Shown piece after piece: positions 8,556-17,010 of a stretch of 64,000 bases of DNA (positions are counted from its first letter, which is position 1; each line of letters begins with the position of its first letter). The translations under genes and the position numbers were made by a program. The notes under the pieces are model-generated. The model saw only the letters and a program-made list of their open reading frames with translations. It ran no database searches and was not told where the DNA came from. Where the stretch lies: positions 7,118,001 to 7,182,000 of the forward strand of contig NZ_CP108882.1 of the NCBI RefSeq assembly GCF_036347055.1. Reading direction: 5' to 3'. The stretch is from Streptomyces sp. NBC_00820. GTDB taxonomy: Bacteria; Actinomycetota; Actinomycetes; Streptomycetales; Streptomycetaceae.

Positions 8556-9122
8556 TCACCGCCCGGACGCTGCGAGTATCTCGCCGGCCGTCGCGAAACG
8601 GTGCTCCGCCGGCTTCAGCACCTCGTACAAGTAGCCGAAGTACTCCGTGCGAACCGTCCCCGAGAGCACCCCGAGAAGGAAGGAGAGGCACCCCATGCCG
8701 TGGTGCTCCCACAGCGGGCCGCGCCCCTCGTTGTAGAGCACCGTCCACTCGTCGGGGTGCTGCCCGGGTCGCACCAGCCAGTACAGGAACGCTCCCGTCC
8801 CCTCCTCGAAGGCCCACGGCAGTACCCGGGCGTCCGCCTCCAGGAGCCCGGCGGGCCGCTCCTCGCCCGCGTCCCACAACTGGCCCAGGATCTCGCCCCG
8901 TTCCACGCTCTGCGCGTGCAGGTCGCATTCGTCGTACGGGGAGTCGGGGGCGAGCAGCCAGATCGTCTCGCCGAAGACCCCCGCGCCGTACGTCTCGACA
9001 AGCTGCTTGTAGTCGGCGGGCAGCGCGGTGGCGAGAGCGCGCTCGGCCTTCGCCCAGTCCACCCCGGGCGTCAGGCCGGTCGGCGGCGGGCAGAGGCGGA
9101 CCAGGTCGTCGAGTGGTGTCAT
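8556..9122 (-). CDS. SMI1/KNR4 (SUKH) family protein
   Basis: A 188-residue protein with the SUKH-fold pattern: an N-terminal W(A)KAERALATALPADYKQLVETYGAGVFG helix-loop, a central AFEEGTGAFLYWLVRPGQHPDEW strand region and a C-terminal helical GCLSFLLGVLSG segment. Bacterial members are often immunity proteins for secreted or contact-dependent nuclease toxins, but many stand alone. No toxin gene is adjacent, and the role here is unproven. Confidence 0.8.
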   Translation of the reverse strand: MTPLDDLVRLCPPPTGLTPGVDWAKAERALATALPADYKQLVETYGAGVFGETIWLLAPDSPYDECDLHAQSVERGEILGQLWDAGEERPAGLLEADARVLPWAFEEGTGAFLYWLVRPGQHPDEWTVLYNEGRGPLWEHHGMGCLSFLLGVLSGTVRTEYFGYLYEVLKPAEHRFATAGEILAASGR

Positions 9123-9186
9123 GGACTGGACGGTACGGGAAGCTCGGTCGTGCGGGGTGGGTAGGTCCGGCGGGGCAGGAGCGGCT

Positions 9187-10143
9187 CTACAGGGGGTTGT
9201 CCCGGAGCCATGCCAGGACCTGGTCCGCGTGTTCGTTCGGGGGGAAGACCGGATAGAAGACGTGCTCGATCACGCCGTCGCGGATGATCAGAGTCAGCCG
9301 CTTGCAGAGCGTCAGCCCGCCGGCCTCGAACGTGGGGAGATCGAGTTGGCGGGCCACGCTCAGTGTGGGGTCGGAGAGCATCTGGAACGGCAGGTGGAGC
9401 CGCTCGACGACCTCGCGCTGGTAATCGGTGTCCTGGCTGGAGAGGCCGAACACGGCGTCCGCGCCGGCGGCGAGCAGGTCCTGGTGGTGGTCGCGGAAGC
9501 CGCATGCCTCGGGAGTGCAGCCCCGCGCCCCGGGGATCGAGTCCCAGCCGTCGGGGAGGTCGGTCCCCGGGCGCCCGGTCAGCGGGTAGACGTAGATCAC
9601 CGTGCGACCCGCGCCGAACGCGTCGAGGCGGACGGCCGTGTCGCTGGTGCTCCGCAGTTCCAGGTGCGGCATCTTCATGCCGGGCAGGTGAGCGGCCGCG
9701 CCGTCGTCCTCGGGGACGGGAAGGCCGGCGGGCAGGTTCGTGTAGTCCGTCATCAGACCATCTCCTTCGGTGGCAGGTGAGACGCGGCTGCCGCGGTGGG
9801 CGGCCTGATGCAGGTGCGCGGCGAGTACCGCCCGGCGGGCGGTGAGTCCCTCGATCCGCTGCGTGAGCTCACTGATCGCGTCCCGGTACCCGGCCAGAGA
9901 GGCCGGGCAGTCATCGGCGTGCCGGTGGCCGGCCGTCAGACACTCCAGGAACGGCCGGGTGCGCTCGACAGGAATTCCGAGACCGCCGAGCGCCCGGATC
10001 TCCTGTGTGAGTCGTACGGCGTGCTCGTCGTAGTCCCGGTAGCCGTTGGCCAGCCGCTCGGGTGTGAGCAAGCCCAGCGATTCGTAATAGCGCACCGCTT
10101 TCGTCGTCACGCCCGCCCGGCGGGCCAGCTCACTGATCTGCAT
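9187..10143 (-). CDS. MerR regulator fused to a Bcp-like peroxiredoxin
   Basis: One uninterrupted frame of 318 residues. Residues 1-~120 are a MerR regulator (MQISELARRAGVTTKAVRYYESLGLL, then a dimerisation helix and a Cys/His segment CLTAGHRHADDC). Residues 131-318 are a complete peroxiredoxin with Cys209 and Cys214 (GCTPEACGF), the CxxxxC pair of atypical 2-Cys Bcp-type enzymes. An internal ATG (9753) is preceded by AAGGAG (9762-9767) with 8-nt spacing, so a free peroxiredoxin may also be made. ATG 10143 is preferred; GTG 10152 in the same frame is possible. The expected role is a redox sensor and peroxidase. Confidence 0.85.
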   Translation of the reverse strand: MQISELARRAGVTTKAVRYYESLGLLTPERLANGYRDYDEHAVRLTQEIRALGGLGIPVERTRPFLECLTAGHRHADDCPASLAGYRDAISELTQRIEGLTARRAVLAAHLHQAAHRGSRVSPATEGDGLMTDYTNLPAGLPVPEDDGAAAHLPGMKMPHLELRSTSDTAVRLDAFGAGRTVIYVYPLTGRPGTDLPDGWDSIPGARGCTPEACGFRDHHQDLLAAGADAVFGLSSQDTDYQREVVERLHLPFQMLSDPTLSVARQLDLPTFEAGGLTLCKRLTLIIRDGVIEHVFYPVFPPNEHADQVLAWLRDNPL

Positions 10144-10161
10144 GTCTCTCACCTCGGAGGA

Positions 10162-10192
10162 CGCTAAACGTTGCCCTTGAGGGTAAGGTCAA
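10162..10192 (-). promoter_or_regulatory. MerR-type promoter with 19-bp spacer
   Basis: On the minus strand TTGACC (10187-10192) and TTAGCG (10162-10167) are 19 bp apart, the over-long spacing typical of MerR-activated promoters. The spacer holds a dyad, ACCTTACCCT and AGGGCAACGT (10168-10189), with arms matching at 8 of 10 positions. It lies about 20 bp before the merR-peroxiredoxin start, indicating autoregulation. Confidence 0.75.
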
Positions 10193-10268
10193 GCCGCCGT
10201 GAGGGCGGCCCCCTTGGCCGGGCTCGGGGATCGGCATCTCGATCCGCGCCCCGACGCCTCAGGGCGGT

Positions 10269-10676
10269 TCAGTCGGTCTCGTAGTCGAACCAGATCCGGT
10301 GCGTCCCCTCGGCATCGACCGTCATCCCGCCGGTGCCGGAGATCCCGGCCAGTTCGCCGGTGCCGCTGGAGGGAACGACGGTGAAGAACTCGGCGGTGCG
10401 GTCACTGCCGGAAGTCGTCGCCGAATGCGCGAAGTTGAAGGTCCCACTCCGGCCGTTGAGCGATCCTTCGAAGGACTCCACGGCCACATAGGTACCGACG
10501 CCGGTCGTCTGGTCGAACGCGGCGGTGAAGAGGGTCGCCGAGCGCCCGGCGACGTCACCCGTGAAGTGCTTCTCCATCGTCGCGACGCCTACGGGAGTCC
10601 CGGTGGACACGGCCGGTTCCGGCTTCAGTTCGGTCGGAGTGAACGCTTTGACGGTGAAGGTGCCGGCAGCTCTCAT
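10269..10676 (-). CDS. DUF3224 domain protein
   Basis: A 135-residue protein matching the DUF3224 pattern: MRAAGTFTVKAFTP at the start, a GTPVGVATMEKHFTGDVAGRS strand pair, SFEGSLNGRSGTFNFAHSAT in the middle and GTGELAGISGTGGM near the end. The family is a small all-beta barrel resembling allene-oxide-cyclase-like folds, with no established enzymatic role. No signal peptide is seen. It appears monocistronic, between the MerR fusion and the CGNR regulator. Confidence 0.8.
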   Translation of the reverse strand: MRAAGTFTVKAFTPTELKPEPAVSTGTPVGVATMEKHFTGDVAGRSATLFTAAFDQTTGVGTYVAVESFEGSLNGRSGTFNFAHSATTSGSDRTAEFFTVVPSSGTGELAGISGTGGMTVDAEGTHRIWFDYETD

Positions 10677-10890
10677 GAACCGATCGTATCGACGGGGTCT
10701 GACACGCCGTGGGTACGATTCCGACCACGCGGGAACGGGCCCGGCGGCAGCCTGAAGAACAGGCGCGGGGGCTCAGCGACGTGTCCACGGGATTCGGCAG
10801 CGCCTGAGCGCCTGGCTCTGTCCCGTGTGGGCCCGCGCTCCCGGCAGGCGTCGATCGAGGTTCACTCCCCGCCGCTCACGCCCCCGCCGC

Positions 10891-11460
10891 TCACGCCTCG
10901 TCACTCGCCCGCCGCGCACGGAACGCCGCTGCCTTGACCCGGTTCTGGCAGGCAGTCGAGCAGAACTGGCGGCCGGCGTTGCGGGACGTGTCCACGTAGA
11001 CCCGGTCGCAGCGTGGGGCCGCGCAGACCCCGAGGCGTCCGGCGTAGTCGCCGCCGATGGCCATGGCGAGGCCGGTCGCGCAGCCGGCGCTCCAGCCGAC
11101 GGCATAGGAGTCGTCGGCGCCGTGGAAGTGGACCTGCCACGGCTCTCCGGGAGCCCGGTCGAGCTGGGGGCGGGCGCCGGTCTCGCGCAGCAGCGCGTTG
11201 AGGGCGGGAGCGGCGTCGTCGAGGCGGTCGCCGGCCGCGGCCTCGAACACGGTGCGCAGGGCTCGGGCGGTGCCGGCCAGCCGGTCGGCATCGCCGAGTC
11301 CCAGGTCGGCCCCGGCGGAGAGCGCCGCGCGGACCGCCCCGACCCGCTCGGCGCCCTCGGGCGCGTCATAGCGGCGGCCGCGCGCCTCACCGTCGGTCAG
11401 CGCGTTGACGAGCGCCACCGAGGCATCGAGCAGGGTACGCATGTGACTGTCGAACAACAC
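10891..11460 (-). CDS. CGNR zinc-finger (ABATE) transcriptional regulator
   Basis: A 189-residue protein with an N-terminal ABATE-type helical domain (FDSHMRTLLDASVALVNALTDG) and a C-terminal zinc finger with four cysteines: CAAPRC and FCSTAC, followed by QNRVK in place of the canonical CGNR. GTG 11460 begins VLFDSHM, the usual family start, with AAGG about 11 nt upstream; a longer start at 11505 is possible. The family is thought to bind DNA. It is divergent from an MFS pump with a repeated TTGACCAGT in the spacer. Confidence 0.82.
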   Translation of the reverse strand: MLFDSHMRTLLDASVALVNALTDGEARGRRYDAPEGAERVGAVRAALSAGADLGLGDADRLAGTARALRTVFEAAAGDRLDDAAPALNALLRETGARPQLDRAPGEPWQVHFHGADDSYAVGWSAGCATGLAMAIGGDYAGRLGVCAAPRCDRVYVDTSRNAGRQFCSTACQNRVKAAAFRARRASDEA

Positions 11461-11522
11461 TTGACCAGTTACCTTCCGCCTGTCTACGGTATCCGTCACC
11501 GACAATAGGTGATTGACCAGTG
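11461..11522. promoter_or_regulatory. Divergent regulator/MFS spacer with repeated TTGACCAGT
   Basis: The 9-mer TTGACCAGT occurs at 11461-11469 and 11514-11522, 53 bp apart, bracketing the divergent control region and overlapping or abutting both start codons. It is a candidate site for the CGNR regulator. The left copy could also supply a -35 element for the MFS gene. Confidence 0.4.
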
Positions 11523-12788
11523 ACGGGGGGCGTCGTGCCGCGCTTCGAACCGCTGCCCCGCACCGTCCGCCTGCTGTTGCTCGCCCGGGTCGTCAACCGG
11601 CTCGGAGCCTTCTCACTGCCCTTTCTCACCGCGCTGATCTGCGCCGACCACGGCGCGAGCCTGACCACCGCCGGGCTGGTCAGCGCCGCCTTCGGGCTGG
11701 CTACGATCCCCTCGCGGCTGGCCGGGGGAGGACTGGCCGACCGGATCGGCCGGCGAACGACCATCGTGCTCGGACTCTGCGGGTGCGCCGTCGCGCAGTT
11801 GGCGATCGCGGCCTCCGCGTCGCTCACCTGGGCGGTCGCCGGGGCGGTGCTGCTCGGGCTGGCCTTCGAGCTCTACGAGCCGCCGAGCCAGGCCATCATC
11901 GGCGAGTCCGTGCCGGAGCGGCAACGGGTGCGCGCGTTCAGCCTGTTCAGCGCCGCGCTCGCGGCGGGCGGCATGGGAGCCGGCCTGCTCGCCGCCCTGC
12001 TGGGGCGCTGGGACCTGCGCCTGCTCTTCGTCACCGACGCCGCGACCTGCCTGGCCTGCGCCCTGCTGATCCGGCTGGCCCTTCCCCACGACCGTCCGGC
12101 GCCTCGCGGTGCGGACCGGGACTTCACGGTCGTACGACCGCTGCGGGACCGAGCCCTGCTGAGCGTCCTGGCCACCGGAACCGCCTACGCTCTGATCAAC
12201 CAGCAGACGGTGATGACCCTCCCTCTCGCGCTGGTGCGACAGGGCCTGCCGGCCGCCGACGCCGGGCTGTTGTTCACCGCCGGCGCGGTCACCACCGTGC
12301 TCGCCCAGCCGTTGGTGCGGCTGCCCTGGGTGGCCCGGCTCACGAGGTCCGTCGCGCTCGCCCTCGCCCATCTCCTCCTGGCCGCGGGGCTGACCGGCTA
12401 CGCCCTCGCCCGCGACCTGCCGGCGCTGCTCGTCTCGACCGCCGTGTGGAGCCTCGGCGACCTGCTGGTCATGGGCCGCGTCTACGCGCTCGTCACCGAC
12501 CTCGCACCGTCCGGCGGAAGCGGCCGCTACCTTGCCGTCTTCGGCACCAGCTGGGGCATCGCCGCGACGCTCGCACCCGTCCTCGGCACCCAACTGCTCG
12601 CCCGCGCCGGGACGACCACACTGTGGTCCACGATGGCCGCACTCTGCCTGCTGTTCGCCGCGCTGCACCTCCGGGCGACACCGCCGTCGCCCCGACTCGG
12701 CCGCCGACTCGACCTCCGACTTGGTTTCCGTCTCGGTCTCCGCAACGCCGCGAAGTCGGTTCGCCGCCGGGCCCCGGACGCCTTGTAA
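11520..12788 (+). CDS. MFS transporter
   Basis: A 422-residue, 12-helix major facilitator. The first half has GLADRIGRRTTIVLG (loop 2-3 motif) and AFELYEPPSQAIIGE in helix 5; the second half is typical of drug-efflux-type members. GTG 11520 follows AGGTGA by about 8 nt. Divergence from a CGNR regulator suggests an inducible exporter of a small molecule; the substrate is unknown. The last ~30 residues form a short basic, arginine-rich cytoplasmic tail. Confidence 0.85.
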   Translation: MTGGVVPRFEPLPRTVRLLLLARVVNRLGAFSLPFLTALICADHGASLTTAGLVSAAFGLATIPSRLAGGGLADRIGRRTTIVLGLCGCAVAQLAIAASASLTWAVAGAVLLGLAFELYEPPSQAIIGESVPERQRVRAFSLFSAALAAGGMGAGLLAALLGRWDLRLLFVTDAATCLACALLIRLALPHDRPAPRGADRDFTVVRPLRDRALLSVLATGTAYALINQQTVMTLPLALVRQGLPAADAGLLFTAGAVTTVLAQPLVRLPWVARLTRSVALALAHLLLAAGLTGYALARDLPALLVSTAVWSLGDLLVMGRVYALVTDLAPSGGSGRYLAVFGTSWGIAATLAPVLGTQLLARAGTTTLWSTMAALCLLFAALHLRATPPSPRLGRRLDLRLGFRLGLRNAAKSVRRRAPDAL

Positions 12789-12795
12789 GGGCGAT

Positions 12796-12875
12796 CCGCA
12801 CGGTTCGTGCTCCGCACGGTTCGTGCTCCGCACGGTTCGTGCTCCGCCCGGTTCGTGCTCCGCCCGGTTCGCGGG
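12796..12875. repeat. 16-bp tandem repeat with internal palindrome, five copies
   Basis: Five contiguous 16-bp units, three identical (CCGCACGGTTCGTGCT) and two with CCGCCCGG at the start. Each full unit contains the palindrome GCACG-GTT-CGTGC, so the array can fold into serial hairpins. It starts 8 nt after the MFS stop and may act as a terminator or transcript-stabilising structure. The rest of 12876-13048 shows nothing recognisable. Confidence 0.85.
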
Positions 12876-13048
12876 CCGGTGCTGTCGCGTCTCATCCCGG
12901 AGCCCCGGCGGGGGACTTGGCGGACGGTGTCGAACGGCGCGTGGCTGGGCCGGTCGGGTGGGGTCGGTGGCGTACCGGTGTGGTGCCGGAGGGTGCCGGC
13001 CGGCGATGGCGGGAGGCTGGTGCTCCGGAGGCAGGCAGGAGAGAGCGT

Positions 13049-13669
13049 GTGAGTGGGCACAGCCGTCGACGCGTCCGGGGCCCCGTGGGCGAGGACGCGG
13101 GCGGCGTCAACGGTGAGGCCACGGCCGGGAGCCAGGTGTCCGGTGACGCCGGTGTACTGGGCACCGCACTTGCCGTGGTGCTGGCGTTCTCCCTTGCGCA
13201 GGGCTCCTGGGAGTGGTTCTCCACCTACCTCGGCGTGACGCTCCTCGCGGTGGTCCTGTCCTTCGGCCACGTGCCGGTGAGGACGCCGGGCCGGCAGACC
13301 GTCTACGTGTGGAGCCTGGCCGCCTACTCGCTGGTGGTGGGTCTGTGCGTGGCGCTGACGTTGGCTCCGGCGATGCAGCGCTGGGACTGGCTGTTTCCGA
13401 TGCCGGGCACCCGGCACGGGTGCGTGGAGTCGGGCCGGTACGAGAGTCTGCGAACGCAGGCCGCTCTGGGAGACCTGCCCGGTCGGGACGGCGACGCGGT
13501 GGCCTATACGCAGCAGGAGCAGAGCCGCGAGGCCGTCGCCGACTGTCTCGCGGCCACGACGACACGCTGGCTGCCGGCCTACGCGTTGGGAACGGCTCTG
13601 CTGGTGGGCGCGGGTTCGTGGTCATGGGAGCGGGCACGGGCGCGGAGGACGGCGGACGCGGCCGCCTGA
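13049..13669 (+). CDS. Predicted four-helix membrane protein, unknown function
   Basis: A 206-residue protein; GTG 13049 lies 7 nt after AGGAG. Hydrophobic segments occur near residues 32-52, 54-72, 84-110 and 172-193. The segment before the last helix contains two cysteines (HGCVESG and VADCLA) that could form an extracytoplasmic disulphide. The N-terminal 30 residues are polar and the C-terminal tail is basic. I do not recognise the family. It is not obviously part of an operon. Confidence 0.65.
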   Translation: MSGHSRRRVRGPVGEDAGGVNGEATAGSQVSGDAGVLGTALAVVLAFSLAQGSWEWFSTYLGVTLLAVVLSFGHVPVRTPGRQTVYVWSLAAYSLVVGLCVALTLAPAMQRWDWLFPMPGTRHGCVESGRYESLRTQAALGDLPGRDGDAVAYTQQEQSREAVADCLAATTTRWLPAYALGTALLVGAGSWSWERARARRTADAAA

Positions 13670-13735
13670 GCCGACCGGGACCGAGACCGCCTGAGCCGAC
13701 CGCGACCGCCTGAGCCGACGCCGCGACCGCCTCGT
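13661..13735. repeat. Degenerate ~19-bp tandem repeat
   Basis: Three imperfect units built on CCGCCTGAGCCGACCG overlap the stop codon of the preceding membrane protein, whose TGA is inside the first unit. No coding potential is seen. Confidence 0.6.
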
Positions 13736-13821
13736 CGGGATCGCCCTCAGTCGGCCCCCTGTGAACACGGCTCTCAGGACCGCCTGCGGTGCCGCCCGGC
13801 CGAGAACGTCCGGCCCGGGAG

Positions 13822-13872
13822 GGCGGCCAGGAAGCGACGGCGGCCAGGAAAGGACGGCGGCCAGGAACAAGG
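13822..13872. repeat. 17-bp tandem repeat, three copies
   Basis: Three contiguous 17-bp units starting GGCGGCCAGGAA (13822, 13839, 13856), with tails gcgac, aggac and caagg. It lies in the gap between the membrane protein and the FNT channel; 13670-13951 holds no gene I can support. Confidence 0.75.
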
Positions 13873-13951
13873 GCATCGAGTACGCGGAAGATGTCGACCG
13901 CTATGGGGCGCATGCTCTGGGACGACCGACCGGTCCCTTCACGTGGAGGAA

Positions 13952-14812
13952 TCAGTCGCGCCGGACGCCCGCTGAGACCGGAGCCGCCGATCGGGCGGGC
14001 TGAGGAGGGTCCAACTGTCCGGTGGGGCGGGCGATGACGGTGTATGCGACACCGACCAGGAGTCCGCCGCCGACCAGGTTGCCCAGGCCGACGAAGAGCA
14101 GGTTGCGGGCGAAGGCGGCGATCGTCACGCCGGGGACGTGCTCGAACAGACCCAGCGAGAAGTAGGTCATGTTGGCGACGACGTGCTCGAAGCCCGAGCC
14201 GATGAAGGCCAGCAGGCACCAGAAGATCAGGGTGAGCTTCGCGCCGTCGGAACGGGTCCGGGCGGTCATCCATACGGCCAGGCAGACCAGGAAGTTGCAC
14301 AGGACGCCACGGAAGAAGAGAGCCTCGGCACCAGCTCCCGACTTCGCCGCCAGCATGCTCCCCAGCAGCGTCACGCCGGGCGCGGGCTTTCCGGGGACCG
14401 CCACCACGTCCAGCACTCCGGCGCAGTGCACCAGCCACGCGAAGACGACGGAGCCGATCAGGTTTCCGACGAAGGAGAAGACGATGACGCCGGCCGCGCC
14501 GACGACCGACACCTTGCGGCGGCCCACGCCCTGGACCATCGTCATCATGTTGCCGTTGCACAGTTCGGAGCCGGCGAAGACCACGAGGGTCAGTGCCACG
14601 CCGAAGATCAGGCCCTGGATCAGCTTGGTCCACGGCGAGTGCGCCGCGCTGAGCGGCCCGGTCACCATGAGCAGAAGTACCGCGGCCACGCCGATGAAGG
14701 CACCGGCGAGCGAGGAGAGCAACAGGAAGCGTCCGGGGGTGCGGAGTTGGGACACCTTGCGCTGTGCTGCGGTGGCCTGCTCGCCCAGGGCATCCTGGAG
14801 GGGAATTGACAC
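13952..14812 (-). CDS. Formate/nitrite transporter (FNT/FocA family)
   Basis: A 286-residue FNT channel with six predicted helices. Family features are the GSELCNGNM segment after helix 2, NLIGS and the GVLCNFLVCLAVW region of helix 4, and NLVGGGLLVG in the last helix. GTG 14812 (VSIPLQDALGEQ) is chosen because GAGAAGGA sits 5 nt upstream; a longer in-frame start adds a polar extension. FNT pentamers conduct formate, nitrite or hydrosulphide. The formate dehydrogenase immediately upstream makes formate the likely substrate. Confidence 0.9.
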   Translation of the reverse strand: MSIPLQDALGEQATAAQRKVSQLRTPGRFLLLSSLAGAFIGVAAVLLLMVTGPLSAAHSPWTKLIQGLIFGVALTLVVFAGSELCNGNMMTMVQGVGRRKVSVVGAAGVIVFSFVGNLIGSVVFAWLVHCAGVLDVVAVPGKPAPGVTLLGSMLAAKSGAGAEALFFRGVLCNFLVCLAVWMTARTRSDGAKLTLIFWCLLAFIGSGFEHVVANMTYFSLGLFEHVPGVTIAAFARNLLFVGLGNLVGGGLLVGVAYTVIARPTGQLDPPQPARSAAPVSAGVRRD

Positions 14813-14868
14813 GTTGTCCTTCTCAGTGCTGACCCGACGCACCCGTGAGGGGTCTGTGGTGATGAGGG

Positions 14869-14918
14869 GGCTGTGATCGGGGCGGGCGGAGTCGGTTTCG
14901 TCCGCCCCGATCACAGCC
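14869..14918 (-). terminator. Strong hairpin between fdh and FNT genes
   Basis: Perfect 17-bp arms GGCTGTGATCGGGGCGG (14869-14885) and its complement (14902-14918) with a 16-nt loop. On the minus strand it begins 18 nt after the fdh stop and ends 56 nt before the FNT start, so it probably terminates or attenuates fdh transcription, setting FNT expression lower or independent. Confidence 0.8.
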
Positions 14919-14936
14919 GGGCCTCGGCGGGTGGGT

Positions 14937-16106
14937 CTACTTCTTGTTGTCGCCCGCGGTGTAGGAGGCGGCGCCGGTGCCGGCGAGCTTGCCGCCGTCG
15001 ACGATGAGGTACTCGTCGCGGATCGGGGTGCCGTCGAAGAAGCACTCCAGGATTTCGCGGGTGCCGGCGGCGTAGCGGGCCTGGGCGGTCAGGGAGGTGC
15101 CGGAGATGTGGGGGGTCATGCCGTTGAAGGGCATGGTGCGCCAGGGGTGGTCGGCCGGGGCGGGCTGGGGGTACCAGACGTCGCCGGCGTAGCCGCCGAG
15201 CTGGCCGGACTCCAGGGCGCGGACGATGGCGTCGCGGTCGACGATCTGGGCGCGGGCGGTGTTCACGATGTAGGAGCCCTTGCGCATGCTGTTCAGGAGC
15301 TTCTCGTCGAACAGGTTGAGCGTCTCGGGGTGGAGCGGGGCGTGGATGGAGACGACGTCGACGTTCTTGGCGAGGTCCTGGGCGGTGGCGTGGAAGGTGA
15401 GGCCCAGTTCTTCCTCGATCTCGCGGGGCAGGCGGCGCTTGTCGGTGTAGTGGAGCTTGACGTCGAAGGGCTTGAGGCGGCGCAGTACCGCGACGCCGAT
15501 GCGGCCGGCGGCGATGACGCCGACGTCCATGCCTTCGAGGTCGTAGGAGTGGGAGACGCAGTCGGCGATGTTCCAGCCGCCCTCTGCGGCGATCTTGTGC
15601 GAGGGCAGGTAGTTGCGGACCAGCGACAGGACCATCATGACCGCGTGTTCGGCGACGCTGATGCTGTTGGAGTAGGTGACCTCGGCGACGGTGATGCCGC
15701 GGGCGATCGCGGAGTCCAGGTCGACGTGGTCGGAACCGATACCGGCGGTCAGCGCGAGCTTCAGCTTCGGGGCCTTGGCGATCCGCTCGGGGGTGAGGTA
15801 GGCGGGCCAGAACGGCTGGGAGATGACCACGTCGGCGTCGGCCAGATGACGGTCCAGCTCCGAGTCCGGGCCCTCCTTGTCGGAGGTCACGACCAGGGTG
15901 TGGCCGCGGGACTCGAGGAACTCCCGCAGGCCCAGCTCACCCGAGACACTGCCCAGCAGCTCACCCGGCGTGAAGTCGATGGCCTTCGGCGACGGCAGGG
16001 TCTGACCACCCGGGTAACCCTCGATCTTCGGCAGGCTCTCCCGGGCGTACTTCGGCGGGAATCCGGTGATCGGGTCCGGGTAGAGAACACAGACAATCTT
16101 CGCCAC
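14937..16106 (-). CDS. fdh: NAD-dependent formate dehydrogenase
   Basis: A 389-residue D-2-hydroxyacid-dehydrogenase-fold enzyme that oxidises formate to CO2 with NAD+. Formate-dehydrogenase features are PFWPAYLTPERI, the NAD motif VGVIAAGRIG with a following Asp (YTDKRRLP), the catalytic Arg in TARAQIV and the catalytic His in TPHISGTS, and APADHPWR. Length matches methylotroph and actinobacterial enzymes. It is cytosolic and metal-free in this family. It would supply NADH from formate imported by the adjacent FNT channel. Confidence 0.95.
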   Translation of the reverse strand: MAKIVCVLYPDPITGFPPKYARESLPKIEGYPGGQTLPSPKAIDFTPGELLGSVSGELGLREFLESRGHTLVVTSDKEGPDSELDRHLADADVVISQPFWPAYLTPERIAKAPKLKLALTAGIGSDHVDLDSAIARGITVAEVTYSNSISVAEHAVMMVLSLVRNYLPSHKIAAEGGWNIADCVSHSYDLEGMDVGVIAAGRIGVAVLRRLKPFDVKLHYTDKRRLPREIEEELGLTFHATAQDLAKNVDVVSIHAPLHPETLNLFDEKLLNSMRKGSYIVNTARAQIVDRDAIVRALESGQLGGYAGDVWYPQPAPADHPWRTMPFNGMTPHISGTSLTAQARYAAGTREILECFFDGTPIRDEYLIVDGGKLAGTGAASYTAGDNKK

Positions 16107-16227
16107 GATTTTCCTCCTCTAGGAACGCGGAAATAACCCCCGGAATGTTTTTCCGGTTCCGCGTCGAGAACAACCCTCCTCCCGCCCCGCCGACCGCGTC
16201 AAAGAAGCACTTTCGACCGCTTGATAG

Positions 16228-16265
16228 GGTTCGTTTATATGTTTTATGTTCAACTACTCGAATTC
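16228..16265 (-). promoter_or_regulatory. AT-rich promoter region of fdh
   Basis: The only markedly AT-rich tract nearby. On the minus strand TTGAAC, then a spacer rich in A/T (ataaaacatataaacga), then ACCCTA/CCTATC resembles a -35/-10 pair about 130 bp before fdh. The rest of the 16107-17010 gap (about 900 bp) shows no gene I can support. Confidence 0.4.
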
Positions 16266-17010
16266 TGCCGCCATCACGCCGCCTGAGCGCAGCCGTCGAT
16301 GCCTACGGCAACTTCAACTCGCTTGGTGATACGTGCAGTTCATCGGAATCGCGCGACGCGAACTCCGGCGAGAGGGGCGCGCGAGGCCCTCTCGGGCAAG
16401 CGTCGTGAGACCTCGGGGGGTGTCGTGGTGTGAGTCAAGGCACACGTGTGGAGGGGCGTGAAGGTGCCGCAAGTGCGAGGATCAGTGCCCTGAAGGCTGG
16501 CAGATGCGGCCCAACGGACGGTGATTGCGGCGCAAGTGCGGACAGCCGAGGGCCTCGGGGTGTGATGCCCCGGTTTCCCGTTTCCGGCTTTCGTCGACCC
16601 TGCCGGATGGCTGCCCGTTGAGCGCTATATGGCGCTGACCGAATGCCCGATCATGCCGGGCCGGGTACCCACCGCGGAGCCGACGCAAAACCGCCCTTCC
16701 GTGTAGTCCACGCGCCTTTCGTAAACCTCGACCGTATATCCATGAAATTGGGCCCACGCCGGCAATCTTCCGGTTTCACGGCCGGTGGGCCCAGTGGCCG
16801 CCCACCGTCGGTGCTGCGGTCATGGGCACCGACATCCCGCTCGTCCCCGGCACCGCATACGCCGAGCACCTGGCGGCGAACGTCGCCCCGGGCTCGGCCA
16901 GAGCATGGGCCGCCGCTGATTCGGCCCGTACGGGGTGCGGTCGCCCGACTGGCGTCGGGCGGTCCGGGAGTGCGGGTGCCCAGCCGGTCGCACCATCGGC
17001 CGGGCCCCGG

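Noticed and set aside
11513..13669. One 718-codon frame spanning MFS gene and membrane protein
   Set aside because: Its first two thirds are out of frame with the MFS; only the last 206 codons, with their own GTG and AGGAG, are a real gene.
16482..16757. 91-codon minus-strand frame in the 16.1-17.0 kb gap
   Set aside because: No ribosome site or family resemblance; codon pattern not gene-like.
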